Assembly: GCA_016784735.1 (NCBI GenBank)
Contig: JADHUC010000071.1
Span: 1-41,287, forward strand
Direction: 5' to 3'
Source: Pirellulaceae bacterium
GTDB lineage: Bacteria > Planctomycetota > Planctomycetia > Pirellulales > Pirellulaceae
Length of the DNA: 41,287 nucleotides
A program made the position numbers and the translations under genes. Shown here in pieces: positions 26,108 through 35,473 of this stretch. The notes beneath the pieces were generated by a model, which saw only the letters and a list, made by a program, of their open reading frames with translations, did not search any database and was not told the DNA's origin. Each line of letters begins with the position of its first letter. Position 1 is the first letter of the stretch.

Positions 26108-27487
26108 CTACGAGTCTTTCATCGCCTCGGCTCTAACCAGCGTAACCTGCCGGTGCACCTCGTCGACGATGCGTTTCTCGATGCCAGTGGCCCAGGGACT
26201 CGGCCGGCCATAATAGATCATGGCCGACGCTCCTTCGTAACCGCCTTCGCCAAGCACGCGTTCCGACGGAATGTACGCCATCCCGTCGTTCGCGTATGCC
26301 GCGACCCAGGTTGACCGGGCGTCCAGTTCCGCTTTCACTCGCAGCGAGTAGTCGACGACCACCTCGCCGCCGAGAAACACCATCGTCGGCCCATCGCCCA
26401 ATTGCCAGGTCTGGACGGGGTAAGGATACGCTGGTGCGATTTGGCCCTCGCGATCCAAGACAGCAAGGAGCTGTTTAGCACGCGCGGCCACGTAGCGGTT
26501 GGTCGATTTGGAGTCGGACTCCAATTCCTCTCGCGACGGAATGTGTGCCCACGCCAAATCGATCTCGGCGTAGTGGCAGGCCAATCGACCTTCGATCACA
26601 TTTGTCCGTTCGGCGCGGGCATCGTCCACGGCCTGCGCGATTTCAAGGCCGTATTGCCGGGCAAATTCGACCTTACGACGGGGCTCCGGGTTTTGATCGG
26701 CGCCGCAGCCGGCCCAGACAATCGCGGTGGCTGATGGATGGCATTTTTCCATTTCAATCTGTGCGAAACCCGGCCAGTCTCCCGACCATTCGTAGGACGA
26801 AAGCACTGTGGCGTGGCAGGCGTAGCCGCAGACGATCGCCCGAACCTGACCCGCGTCGTCTTCGACAAATAGCACGGGCACGTCGTGGTCCACGGGGCCT
26901 CTTAGCTTTCCAGCCGCCCGCAACTTGGGTACCTCGGCGGCGCGATTGTTGCGACGATTGACGGCGAAGGTCGCCTTTCCCACACTCCAAGTCAAACGAC
27001 AGGGCGACAGGTTCTCGATAGCTTGACCAGCCACGGCGACCATTTTCCGTTCGAGCGTTTTGTCGTACTCCACCTTCCGTCGATGATGCTCTTCATCGAA
27101 CAAGAAATATGCACGATGACCGACGACAGGCCCCGAGTGCGTATGGGTGGCACAAATGGCGATTGACTTTCGTGGCAACTGGTACTTGTCCGCAAGCTGC
27201 TCGCAAACGCGATTCGAGAGATCGCGGTAAGTGTTACTGACCTCGATCGTAATGAGCACGGCACGCGTGCTATTCGGCCCTTCCAGCGCGATGGCCTTCG
27301 TCCACAATTCGGTCATCTTGTCGGTGGCCGGTTTGTTGCGACTGGCGTAGCCCATCATCCACATCGGCTTTTCAGGCGTAATCTTGATTTCGGCGACACC
27401 GGCCTTCCAAACGTCGGCATCGACCTGCGGTGTCGCGGCTACGAGGAACGTCGCGCTGACTGCTAGAAGCGATGATCTAATCTGCAT
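26108..27487 (-). CDS. Neutral/alkaline non-lysosomal ceramidase-like protein
   Basis: A 459-residue protein with a signal peptide (MQIRSSLLAVSATFLVAATP) and AAGGGA about eight bases before the start. WKAGVAEIKITP opens the family domain, CATHTHSGP (113-120) supplies the zinc-binding histidines, and GYACHATVL a later one. Ceramidases cleave the amide bond of ceramide, with a zinc-bound Asn/Ser centre. This protein is shorter than the full bacterial ceramidases of about 640-670 residues and lacks the C-terminal Ig-like domain. Many planctomycete members of this short type have no known substrate, so hydrolysis of another amide or ester is possible. The nested palindrome at 27603-27770 lies upstream. 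Confidence 0.9.
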   Translation of the reverse strand: MQIRSSLLAVSATFLVAATPQVDADVWKAGVAEIKITPEKPMWMMGYASRNKPATDKMTELWTKAIALEGPNSTRAVLITIEVSNTYRDLSNRVCEQLADKYQLPRKSIAICATHTHSGPVVGHRAYFLFDEEHHRRKVEYDKTLERKMVAVAGQAIENLSPCRLTWSVGKATFAVNRRNNRAAEVPKLRAAGKLRGPVDHDVPVLFVEDDAGQVRAIVCGYACHATVLSSYEWSGDWPGFAQIEMEKCHPSATAIVWAGCGADQNPEPRRKVEFARQYGLEIAQAVDDARAERTNVIEGRLACHYAEIDLAWAHIPSREELESDSKSTNRYVAARAKQLLAVLDREGQIAPAYPYPVQTWQLGDGPTMVFLGGEVVVDYSLRVKAELDARSTWVAAYANDGMAYIPSERVLGEGGYEGASAMIYYGRPSPWATGIEKRIVDEVHRQVTLVRAEAMKDS

Positions 27488-27843
27488 GGAATTGTCCCTT
27501 CGATTATTGCGGCCTACATCTGTATCATGCCCAACTCCCGTGGCTTACCAGATCGCCAAATGGAATTCTGGGGCATGAGTCTCCGCAATGGGATTTTCCG
27601 AATGCCCCCGGCTTGCCCGGGGGATTGTTACGGTAGTTGCTACACAAGCGGCACCTTACCCCGCCCCTTTCCGCGGCGGCGAAGCCGCCGCGGAAAGGGT
27701 AAAGGGGGAGTGTGACGCGGTCTCGTGTTGTAGCAACGAACGTGAGGCTCCCCCGGGCAAGCCGGGGGCATCCAACATGCCAGACCCTGATACGTTATCC
27801 TTCACCCGCATGATCCACAATGCAATTGGGCGCCATTCATCTT
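27488..27843. other. Gene-free stretch dominated by a nested palindrome
   Basis: This 356-base gap between the glycosidase-like stop (27844) and the ceramidase-like start (27487) has no convincing gene. The nested palindrome at 27603-27770 fills nearly half of it. About 115 bases remain between it and the ceramidase-like start, where a promoter would fit, but no clear -35/-10 is visible. Confidence 0.7.
27603..27770. repeat. Nested palindrome with three concentric arms
   Basis: Outer arms 27603-27624 and 27749-27770 are perfectly complementary over 22 bases (begins TGCCCCCGGCTTGCCCGG). Inside them, weaker pairing joins GTTGCTACA-type sequence near 27636-27645 to TGTAGCAAC near 27729-27737. 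At the core, CCCTTTCCGCGGCGGC (27665-27680) and its exact complement (27684-27699) pair around a three-base loop. The arrangement looks like one element inserted inside another, and would form a very stable RNA. Confidence 0.9.
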
Positions 27844-30800
27844 TCAATCTGAGCCGACCGCGCGAGGCAGGTTGAACATCTCCCGCAACAGATTCTGGGT
27901 TCGCGCGGCGTTGGTTCGCATGTAGTCAAGGGCGCCTGCGTTCGAGTCGTCGGGGAACATCCACAAAACCCAGTGCAGACGGATCTCGCGCAGTGGCTTT
28001 GGTGCTTCGCCGGGCGCAAAAGCTTGCTCGTCGGTCAGCGGCGCGGCGTCTGCGTCGATCATGGCGGTCAACGTCGGACGGTTGGGGTGGTAGTCCAGCT
28101 CCGCCCACTGCTCCGGCAGTACGAGCAACGCCCCTGGTCCCATGCCCTGGCCGAACGCTCGATCGCGGGCCGCGTCTCCCAGCAAGACCCAGGCGTTGTT
28201 CTGCTCGTCGATTTCCTTCAGCAGGCGACCGCCCCGGTCGAATCCCTTCGGATAACTGCGGAAGCGCACTTTCAATTGCCGAACCGGACTGTACGGCCGG
28301 GCCGTGAGTTGTTGGAACATTCCGCGGTGGTCCGGCAGCATGGCGAAGGCCAGTTCGATTTCTCCATACGGCGTGTCCCAAGTCACGTCGACACGCCCTC
28401 GGCCGTCCGGCTGTTCGACCTTCTCGATCCGCGACACTGCGAACTCCGTAGCGTTCACATCATCGAAGAACACCTCCATGTAGCCGTTGTAATACCACAT
28501 GTGGGCTTTGGGCTTGTTGAACCCGATGCCAGGCAAGTATGGCGCCGCGATTCGGCGCGGGTCAGGCCCAAGGTTCGCCTTGGGATCGTTCACGGCGATA
28601 TACTTAGCGCCGTAGGTGATCTGTGGGTTGGACAGTCTGAAACTAGAAGACAGGGCGAGGTGTCCTTTGTGGTCCTTGATGAACGATTGGGGCCGCTTGT
28701 TTAGTGGGGCCACGCTGACGGAAACGACCGCCTCCGAGGCATCGGGCTCGATGATGGGCGACCACTGACCGGCCGGCCAGTTCAATGGCGAGCGTTCGAT
28801 TTGCAGTTGCTGGGCGGCGAGGGTTGGACCAATGGGTTCCTTGGCGGGTCTAACTTTGATTTGGCGCGAAACCGATACGCCCGTTACAGCATCGCACGCC
28901 GTGATCGTCCACTGGCCAGGCGTTGCGTTGAAGGGGATCGTGTGCTGGAGCGTTGCGCGACCTTCCCCGGCATGGACGTTGTGGCGATCAGCAAGCCGCG
29001 ACCGCCCTTGCGGGTCAGTCAGCGTCACGTGAACGACATGTTGGCCGACGGGCGGCTGGCCCACGTTGATTTGTAGTCCGATGATCGCTTTCTGCCCCGC
29101 GACAAACGCGTCCGGGCAATCGATTTTCAGCCCTGTCACACGGTAGGGCAATAAGGCGAAAAGTCCCGGGCGACCTAGCTGGATCGTCAGCGGCACGTTT
29201 CGCACGTGGCCCACATACTTGCCACAGCGTACGTCATAGACGTGGTGCATCGAATCCAGTTCGAGCGTCGCAGGGTGGCTCGCCCAGCGTTGCGGGCCAT
29301 GATGGAAGTAGGCGTCCGTCTGCTTGGCTTCGCCGCAACTGAAATTCGGCGGAGTCTGCCAGTAGTCCTGAATGATTCCGACCATCCGTACCCGATCGCC
29401 GCTCAAAGGGTACAGATAGGTCGTGGCTTCGGGGACATTCGTGCTGACGATACGTTCACGCGGCGCCGGCACGCCAGAGCGTTGCGTCAGCATGCTCACC
29501 AAGCGTCTGGCGGACGCAGCATCAGGAAAGAACGTCAGTGAGATGATGGCGCCGTCGCCGTGCGGTTTCACCAGCGCGGCCGGGGTCGCAAACAGACGCT
29601 GCACGAACTCGGGGCACTCGGCGGCCTTTGCTCGGGGCGTTTCCCCCAAGCGATCGAACGAAGCGATCAAGCTGGCTCCGTTGATTTTCAAGCTGTGCGC
29701 GCCTGCGGTGACGCCTGCCAACGCGATGGCCGCGGGTTGCTGGCTGGTCGAGTTCGTCCAAATCGCGTTCGCGGGTACACTTCGATGGCGTTTGACATCA
29801 TCGTCGACGGCTGTCGCCTCGGTATCGGTCGGAAACTTCTGGTCGTAGTCGAAACCCAAGACACTGGCAATGTCCTGGTCGTCGCCGCGTACCATCGCAA
29901 CAGGTGCCGTCACCACGACGAGGGCCCCGCGGTGGGCAAGCCTCTCTAACGTCGTCAATCGACTCGCGGGCAGGTGCGGATCGGCAGGACAGAACACCAG
30001 CTTGGCCCCCGCATCGTCTTCGATCCCGTCCCAACTGGCAAAACGGTAAGGGACGTTCATCTGGTTCAACGCTCGGGCCCAGATTTCCGCGCCCGAGCTG
30101 CCCTGCTGAAACAGAATCCGCACGCCGCCTTCATCCCGCCGCATCGCGATGATCTGTTCGGCAATGCCCTCGCCAAGACGCTTGACTTCCTCGCTCCACC
30201 ATCGCGTTTCGTGGGTCGTTGTCAGGTCGTTATTCAGGATGGCAAACCTGCCGGCCGAATCGAAGTACGATACCCCGTTCATCCCTTCGAACAGCCACAG
30301 CCACGGCACGGTGCGGCTGTAAGGTTCATGGTCCAGCCGCGGCGCATAATGCGTCCAACAAGTGTAGACTCCATCGTCGCGCAAGAACGATCGATAGATG
30401 TCACGCTCGATGCCCAGCCAAAGGTTTGGCGTGTAGAGGTGATGTGGGCTGTACATCTCGCCGAAATCGCAGGCATTGAAGAAGCCGAGGGCGTCTTTCT
30501 TGGTACCGATCCACGTGCCGCAGAAGCCGACGCGCGACCTCGGATCATGACGGTGTATGATCCCGGCTCCGAGGTTTCGCCAGCCGGCGTAATCGTCCGT
30601 ATTCGGCTCGTCGGCCAGCGAATACCCCAGCGGCGCGTACCGCGCGATTTGGCCGGCGTAGGCAGCGAGCGCTTCCTCGGACTTCGCCTGTGTGTAGGTC
30701 GCCATATTGGTGAACCGGTTCGGTGGAACGAGGATGTTGGTCGGCGCAATTCGCATGCCGGCACGGCTCATCCACCGCGCAAGGTCCGGACGTTTGCCGA

Positions 30801-32241
30801 TGGGCGCCGTGGCGGTGATTCCAAGCTCGCGCAGCCGCGCGAAGCGATGCCGCTCGACCCCCGAACCCGTTTCGGTGGCCCAGGTTATCAAGTGAAATCG
30901 CTGCGGATCGACCGAGCGATCAAGCCGCAAGTGGATCGGTTCCCGCCGTTCGTCGCAAACGAGGCCGTCACGTAGACACAGAAGCCGGCAGCGATGCCAG
31001 ACCGATTTACCCGTCCACGGCGGCAGTAGTACCTCGCCTTGCGTTGTCGTCGCCTTTGCCGCGGAGACCAGCCGATAATCAGAGTCGTACACCTGTACGA
31101 TGACCACGTCGCCGGGCTCATGCCCTTCCGTCTTCCAGACAACGCGCACCGGGCTGCCCGGCTCGATCACGTCGGGTACGGATGTCTCAGTAAGAGATAC
31201 AGGCGCGGCGACAGCGAACGTCGCTGCTCCGTAGTCAATCGTTCCGTGCTTGTCTACTAGTCGCCAACGCACTAGGTGTCCCACGCCACTGCGCGGTGTG
31301 AACGAAGCCACGAACTGCTCGGCCCCTCGCGCGACGGCTATTCTGCCCTCGTCGATCATGTCGCCGAATCGGTCATGAATCGCCCACTCCCAACTCAGGT
31401 CCAACTCCGCACGCGAGGCGAGTTGAACAGTCATCTCTGCAGTCTTGCCGAGTTCGATGACATTGGGCAGCGTCAGGTCTTCGACGCATGTCGATCCAGC
31501 GTCCGGAGATGCAACGGCGTTTCGGACGATGCGCCCTGCCAACGCATATGCCAGTTCGGGAGCGATATCGCTGTCGAAGTGCGGGTCTGGCCGTGGATGA
31601 AATGCGGTGAAGAAGGTCCAATGGAGGTCATAACCGTCCGCTAACGTCACATTGTTTGATTCTGATGAAAAACGAGTCACGCGGAAGGGACGCCTGAACG
31701 AGATCGCGTCGATCGGCAGGTTACGCGAAACGACGTCCGTGAGGTCTTCGGCCTGCGCTGGTGCGTCTTCAAGCCACGGCGGCTTGTCGATGTCTCGGCC
31801 GAAGATCACGAGGGGCATTCCGGCACGGTTTGCGTCGCGGAGGGCGTCGCAAGCCGCGGGTGGCAGGTCGCGCCACGGATTCTTGGCGGCGATAACGGTG
31901 ACCGCGGGTCGCTTGGCCAGAGCATCCGTGAGGAATTCAATATCCCACTCATTCTTGTAAGCGTCACCCGTGGCCGGTACGACCGTCGCATCCAGATCGA
32001 ATCGCTGAGCAAGCTCGTACGGCTCGCGCATGCCGTGATAGTTGACCAGGAACAGAACTCGATGACGACCGTCGCTGGCGTGATTCCCGAGCCAATCCCA
32101 GTGAGGCGTCTCGATCTCTTCACGGTAAGCGCGGGGCTGGGCCCACGTGACTTCGCCACACCAAGCGGCAAGGCAGATCACGGCGACGATGCCGATCTTG
32201 AGTCTAACGATCAGATTGGAGTCGACGGGCCGTCGGATCAT
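27844..32241 (-). CDS. Giant secreted glycoside-hydrolase-like protein (GH42-like barrel)
   Basis: The 1465-residue product starts at an ATG with GAGG five bases upstream. A signal peptide (residues about 12-35, KIGIVAVICLAAWCG) leads to a GATase-like N-terminal region (about 60-250), two Ig-like beta domains (about 250-440), and a TIM-barrel-like region from about 447 with the acidic motif SLADEPN (E545). YFDSAGRF and TRWWSEEVKRL follow, then a GATase-like domain (about 705-840, IWARALNQMNVPYRF) in the order seen in GH42 beta-galactosidases. Beta-rich and carbohydrate-binding-like domains fill the remainder. I recognise the fold plan but not a named family, and no substrate can be assigned. 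It starts 61 bases after the GH106-like gene and is likely in the same operon. Confidence 0.8.
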   Translation of the reverse strand: MIRRPVDSNLIVRLKIGIVAVICLAAWCGEVTWAQPRAYREEIETPHWDWLGNHASDGRHRVLFLVNYHGMREPYELAQRFDLDATVVPATGDAYKNEWDIEFLTDALAKRPAVTVIAAKNPWRDLPPAACDALRDANRAGMPLVIFGRDIDKPPWLEDAPAQAEDLTDVVSRNLPIDAISFRRPFRVTRFSSESNNVTLADGYDLHWTFFTAFHPRPDPHFDSDIAPELAYALAGRIVRNAVASPDAGSTCVEDLTLPNVIELGKTAEMTVQLASRAELDLSWEWAIHDRFGDMIDEGRIAVARGAEQFVASFTPRSGVGHLVRWRLVDKHGTIDYGAATFAVAAPVSLTETSVPDVIEPGSPVRVVWKTEGHEPGDVVIVQVYDSDYRLVSAAKATTTQGEVLLPPWTGKSVWHRCRLLCLRDGLVCDERREPIHLRLDRSVDPQRFHLITWATETGSGVERHRFARLRELGITATAPIGKRPDLARWMSRAGMRIAPTNILVPPNRFTNMATYTQAKSEEALAAYAGQIARYAPLGYSLADEPNTDDYAGWRNLGAGIIHRHDPRSRVGFCGTWIGTKKDALGFFNACDFGEMYSPHHLYTPNLWLGIERDIYRSFLRDDGVYTCWTHYAPRLDHEPYSRTVPWLWLFEGMNGVSYFDSAGRFAILNNDLTTTHETRWWSEEVKRLGEGIAEQIIAMRRDEGGVRILFQQGSSGAEIWARALNQMNVPYRFASWDGIEDDAGAKLVFCPADPHLPASRLTTLERLAHRGALVVVTAPVAMVRGDDQDIASVLGFDYDQKFPTDTEATAVDDDVKRHRSVPANAIWTNSTSQQPAAIALAGVTAGAHSLKINGASLIASFDRLGETPRAKAAECPEFVQRLFATPAALVKPHGDGAIISLTFFPDAASARRLVSMLTQRSGVPAPRERIVSTNVPEATTYLYPLSGDRVRMVGIIQDYWQTPPNFSCGEAKQTDAYFHHGPQRWASHPATLELDSMHHVYDVRCGKYVGHVRNVPLTIQLGRPGLFALLPYRVTGLKIDCPDAFVAGQKAIIGLQINVGQPPVGQHVVHVTLTDPQGRSRLADRHNVHAGEGRATLQHTIPFNATPGQWTITACDAVTGVSVSRQIKVRPAKEPIGPTLAAQQLQIERSPLNWPAGQWSPIIEPDASEAVVSVSVAPLNKRPQSFIKDHKGHLALSSSFRLSNPQITYGAKYIAVNDPKANLGPDPRRIAAPYLPGIGFNKPKAHMWYYNGYMEVFFDDVNATEFAVSRIEKVEQPDGRGRVDVTWDTPYGEIELAFAMLPDHRGMFQQLTARPYSPVRQLKVRFRSYPKGFDRGGRLLKEIDEQNNAWVLLGDAARDRAFGQGMGPGALLVLPEQWAELDYHPNRPTLTAMIDADAAPLTDEQAFAPGEAPKPLREIRLHWVLWMFPDDSNAGALDYMRTNAARTQNLLREMFNLPRAVGSD

Positions 32242-32302
32242 GACTACCTCACGGATTCAACCATGGGTCCGGTGAACTAGCATCATGCTCGCCAGACGTT
32301 GA

Positions 32303-35300
32303 TCAAGGAACACCGGGATACGCCACCACGCGAACCGATTTAGGGGCGAATGGTTTGATTTCGATATTGTTCTCGCCGGGCTTGACGTGCTCGGTGATGT
32401 CCAGGCGGTACGGTTTGCCGATGAAGCCGCCAGCGTATTGACCGTTGATTGTGATTGCGCCGGCACCCTCGGGTTGGATGTCATCGGCTTCCAGGAAGAT
32501 TCTCAGACCGTCCTGCCGCCAGTCAGCCGGGAGCTTAAAACAGCCGATGAACGGATCCGCTTTGATGGGCGAAGCCGTCAAGGCATTCTTCCCGTCCACC
32601 TCGCCCCACGGGGCGCCGCCTACGGCTACGACTTCCTTGGCCATGCCCCATTCGCGATCGTCAAATTCGAGGTTCTTCCATCCGTCGACTTCATGTTCGG
32701 CGGCATTCCAGGTCTTGTCGATGCGGCCGGTGATCGACCTTCCATTGGCGAACGTGATTCGATAGTACCCGATCAGCCCCGCCGGGTTGGGCTGATCGGT
32801 CGCATTGGTCGCGGCGATTGCCAACACATTGTCTCCCGTCCGAAGCGCCGGTGCCAAATCCACCGTAACGGTTTGATGCCAACCGCCGCCGTCGCCGACC
32901 TGACGACCGTTGGCGTAGGCCATGAAGTAGTTGTCGGCCGCGACGTAGAACTTCGCCGCCGCAACGTCAGTGTCAGCCGGAAGCGTCAGTCGCTTGCGAA
33001 AGAATCGCGTGCCGGGCGCTGCGGTCTGATGCGCGTTCTGTTCCGGATACCACACCCACGAGCAGGCTTTCAGAGGCGACTCCTTCTTCTCCTTCACGGG
33101 CGGTTGATTCGGGGTGATCTTCTCGGGCGGCGTCGCAAGACGCGTCACGGCAATCGGTTCGCGAGCCGGCTGTAAGTCTGAATTGATTCGTGGCGCACGA
33201 GGAATCGCGTCGTGGCGAAACACGATCAGAACGCTTTCTAGAGGTTCAAGCGTCAGGTCGAATTCCGCGGTATTCTCGTCCACGCGGTCGAACGGGATCG
33301 AACATGTTTCGTTCCGCATCGCGTCCCAGCACTCGGGTTTGCCCTTGGCGTGGGCGCGCAAGCGGAATCGCTTGGCCGGTCCCTCGTGCTGCTGGTTGGC
33401 GATGAAGAAGACGTCGCGTCCCGCTTTCACTCGGTGCAAGACGTGCAACCAGTCGTCGGTTTCACCTTCCAGGACCTCCAGCGTTGGATGGACACCTGCG
33501 TCGACGGTCAGCACTTGTTGGATCTGCTCGGGCGTGGGCTGTTCGGGCAGGAAGTAGGACCGTCCACCATTGTCGTTTGTCCGGCAGACCTCAAGGCTCG
33601 GTTCGGTCGCGTTGCCCCAGATCGCTGTTCGCAGCGCGTGGATGTCCGCGCTGGTCTTTCCCAGGTTGGCCGACTTCGACGGCAGCAGCGCGTAGCCGAT
33701 AACGACGCCTCCGGCTTCAAGAAACGCCCTGGCTTTCGCCAGCGTTTGGTGCGGGATCACTTCCGCGGCCGGAACGATCAGCACACGGTATTGCTCCTGA
33801 TGCAAGTGCAACTGGGTTCCCGCGATCGTCACGTCGTTCTCGAACACGTCGTAGGGCATCCAGTCACAGTCGAACAACGCGTCCTGCAACGCGGTTGTCA
33901 TGTTCTCCGGAGTGACCGCTTCGCCAACGTGGAAGCTGTTGCCCAGATAGAGCAGTGCGACGGGGCAAACGTGGCGGCCGCCGGAGAGCATCAGACTGAG
34001 CCGACTGGTGTAGTCTGCGTAAACTCGGTACAGCGGCCAGCGCGGTTCGTAGCCGTTGTTGTAGAAGTACGGCGGGCAGTCGCGATCGTACGGGCTACGT
34101 GGATTGAATGCGTGGGGGATGTGGAAGTTGATCCCGCTGGCGTGCATGTGATCCGTCCACCACTTGATCTCCGGGTAGGGCACATCCTGTCCGCGAGCCC
34201 CGAAGATCTCGACCATGGCCAGATCGTCGGCCTTGCCGTATACGTGGCTGATCGAACTGCCCAGCTTCGGCGTCTGGTAGGTATTGTCGTCCTTCTGCCC
34301 TGGGACGAATTGTCTACCGATCGCGTCGATCGCGCCCATTTCCGAATACTTCTGCACCTGGAACATGTTACCGGCGCATTTCTCGGGAGCCAGGTACTCC
34401 CTTCGATGCTCCAACCAATGACCAATCGAACGCACGTTGTGTTCGCGGCACCATTGGGTCAATCCGCCGTAGAGCGTTCGGCCCCACGTCTCGGCAAATG
34501 CATCCTGGTATTGGTACTTCGCCGCCACTTGCTGGTCGTCGTCAGCAAGCTTGAACTTCCAGGCGACCAGGGCCTTCTTCCAGTCGACGCCACGTTCTTT
34601 CAGCATGGGAATCACCTCGGTGCCCCAATCGCCGAACGTTTCCGGTTCGTCGTAGAAGTAGCCCACGATCGTCTTGCCAAACTCGTCGGCAAAATGATCG
34701 TAGTGCGGCTGATAGACCGTTTGGATGTACCAGTCGACGGCGTCACGGCTTGCCCCGTCCACAAGCAAGTGGCCTCGACGCCCTTCGCTGTATCGCCATG
34801 TGAACGTCATCAACCTCCAATTCCCTGCGGGAACATCCCAGCGGAGCCGTCCGCCGTCGAGCTTCCCGGTCAGATCGACGAGGCTGTTGCCATCGACTCC
34901 GTCGCCGACTGCTTTGCCAGCGAGAACAGCGATCAACTTCTCGGACCCCATTTCCAGCCACACGGGTCTTGGACCCGCGAGATCCGTGGCAGCCGCGTCC
35001 ATGTACTTGCTGCCGTACCGTTGCGGGACGTTCCCACCTACCTCGCCGCTGGGCCACCAGCGTTCGTCGAAGATCCACATCTTCAGGTTGCGCTTTTTTG
35101 CCGCCTGGAGGCAAATGTCCAAGTCGCGATACCAGCCAGGGCCCAGCCAGTCGTTATGCGGGCGTGATTCGGCCGTGAAGCAACCATTGCCGCCTTCGAC
35201 GACCTTGTCCAGGTACATCTCCAGCCGCTCCTGGTTCTCGTCCCCGTGCAGCCAGAAAAGCGGCCCCGTAAGACGACGAGCTTCCATCGGCAAGGTGCGG

Positions 35301-35422
35301 AACTGCTTTTCCATGTGAGCCGTATCTGCCCGCTCGTCGGCGTTTGCCGTGCCGACAGGGATGACTGAAGCTAGTACCGTGAACAAGAATGCAAACAGTA
35401 GCGTCGTTCGATGCTTCGTCAC
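32303..35422 (-). CDS. GH106-like alpha-L-rhamnosidase-type glycosidase
   Basis: A GTG start at 35422 with AGGAG seven bases upstream gives a 1039-residue secreted protein; the signal peptide ends near GTANADE. GPLFWLHGDENQERLEMYLDKVVEGG resembles the GH106 opening, in which a barrel strand leads into a helix. MWIFDERWWPSG and YFYDEPETFGD (DEPE 258-261) hold candidate catalytic acids. A GATase-like subdomain (YRVLIVPAAEVIP) follows, then a linker rich in Pro and Lys, and C-terminal galactose-binding-like domains (WVWYPEQNA, RFFRKRLTLP) typical of rhamnosidase N-domains. The likely job is removing a terminal sugar, perhaps rhamnose, from an exported or external glycan. It starts 51 bases after the propeller fusion gene. 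Confidence 0.82.
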   Translation of the reverse strand: MTKHRTTLLFAFLFTVLASVIPVGTANADERADTAHMEKQFRTLPMEARRLTGPLFWLHGDENQERLEMYLDKVVEGGNGCFTAESRPHNDWLGPGWYRDLDICLQAAKKRNLKMWIFDERWWPSGEVGGNVPQRYGSKYMDAAATDLAGPRPVWLEMGSEKLIAVLAGKAVGDGVDGNSLVDLTGKLDGGRLRWDVPAGNWRLMTFTWRYSEGRRGHLLVDGASRDAVDWYIQTVYQPHYDHFADEFGKTIVGYFYDEPETFGDWGTEVIPMLKERGVDWKKALVAWKFKLADDDQQVAAKYQYQDAFAETWGRTLYGGLTQWCREHNVRSIGHWLEHRREYLAPEKCAGNMFQVQKYSEMGAIDAIGRQFVPGQKDDNTYQTPKLGSSISHVYGKADDLAMVEIFGARGQDVPYPEIKWWTDHMHASGINFHIPHAFNPRSPYDRDCPPYFYNNGYEPRWPLYRVYADYTSRLSLMLSGGRHVCPVALLYLGNSFHVGEAVTPENMTTALQDALFDCDWMPYDVFENDVTIAGTQLHLHQEQYRVLIVPAAEVIPHQTLAKARAFLEAGGVVIGYALLPSKSANLGKTSADIHALRTAIWGNATEPSLEVCRTNDNGGRSYFLPEQPTPEQIQQVLTVDAGVHPTLEVLEGETDDWLHVLHRVKAGRDVFFIANQQHEGPAKRFRLRAHAKGKPECWDAMRNETCSIPFDRVDENTAEFDLTLEPLESVLIVFRHDAIPRAPRINSDLQPAREPIAVTRLATPPEKITPNQPPVKEKKESPLKACSWVWYPEQNAHQTAAPGTRFFRKRLTLPADTDVAAAKFYVAADNYFMAYANGRQVGDGGGWHQTVTVDLAPALRTGDNVLAIAATNATDQPNPAGLIGYYRITFANGRSITGRIDKTWNAAEHEVDGWKNLEFDDREWGMAKEVVAVGGAPWGEVDGKNALTASPIKADPFIGCFKLPADWRQDGLRIFLEADDIQPEGAGAITINGQYAGGFIGKPYRLDITEHVKPGENNIEIKPFAPKSVRVVAYPGVP

Positions 35423-35473
35423 TTGTTGGCTCCTGTGGTTCTCTTTGCCGGCGCGCGGGATTGTGAAAACAAA

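Noticed and set aside
29974..30975. A 333-codon open frame on the plus strand
   Set aside because: Antisense shadow of the giant GH42-like gene, with no protein-family pattern.
33350..35167. A 605-codon open frame on the plus strand
   Set aside because: It is antisense to the GH106-like gene, which has a ribosome site and recognisable motifs. Long antisense frames are common in GC-rich genes.
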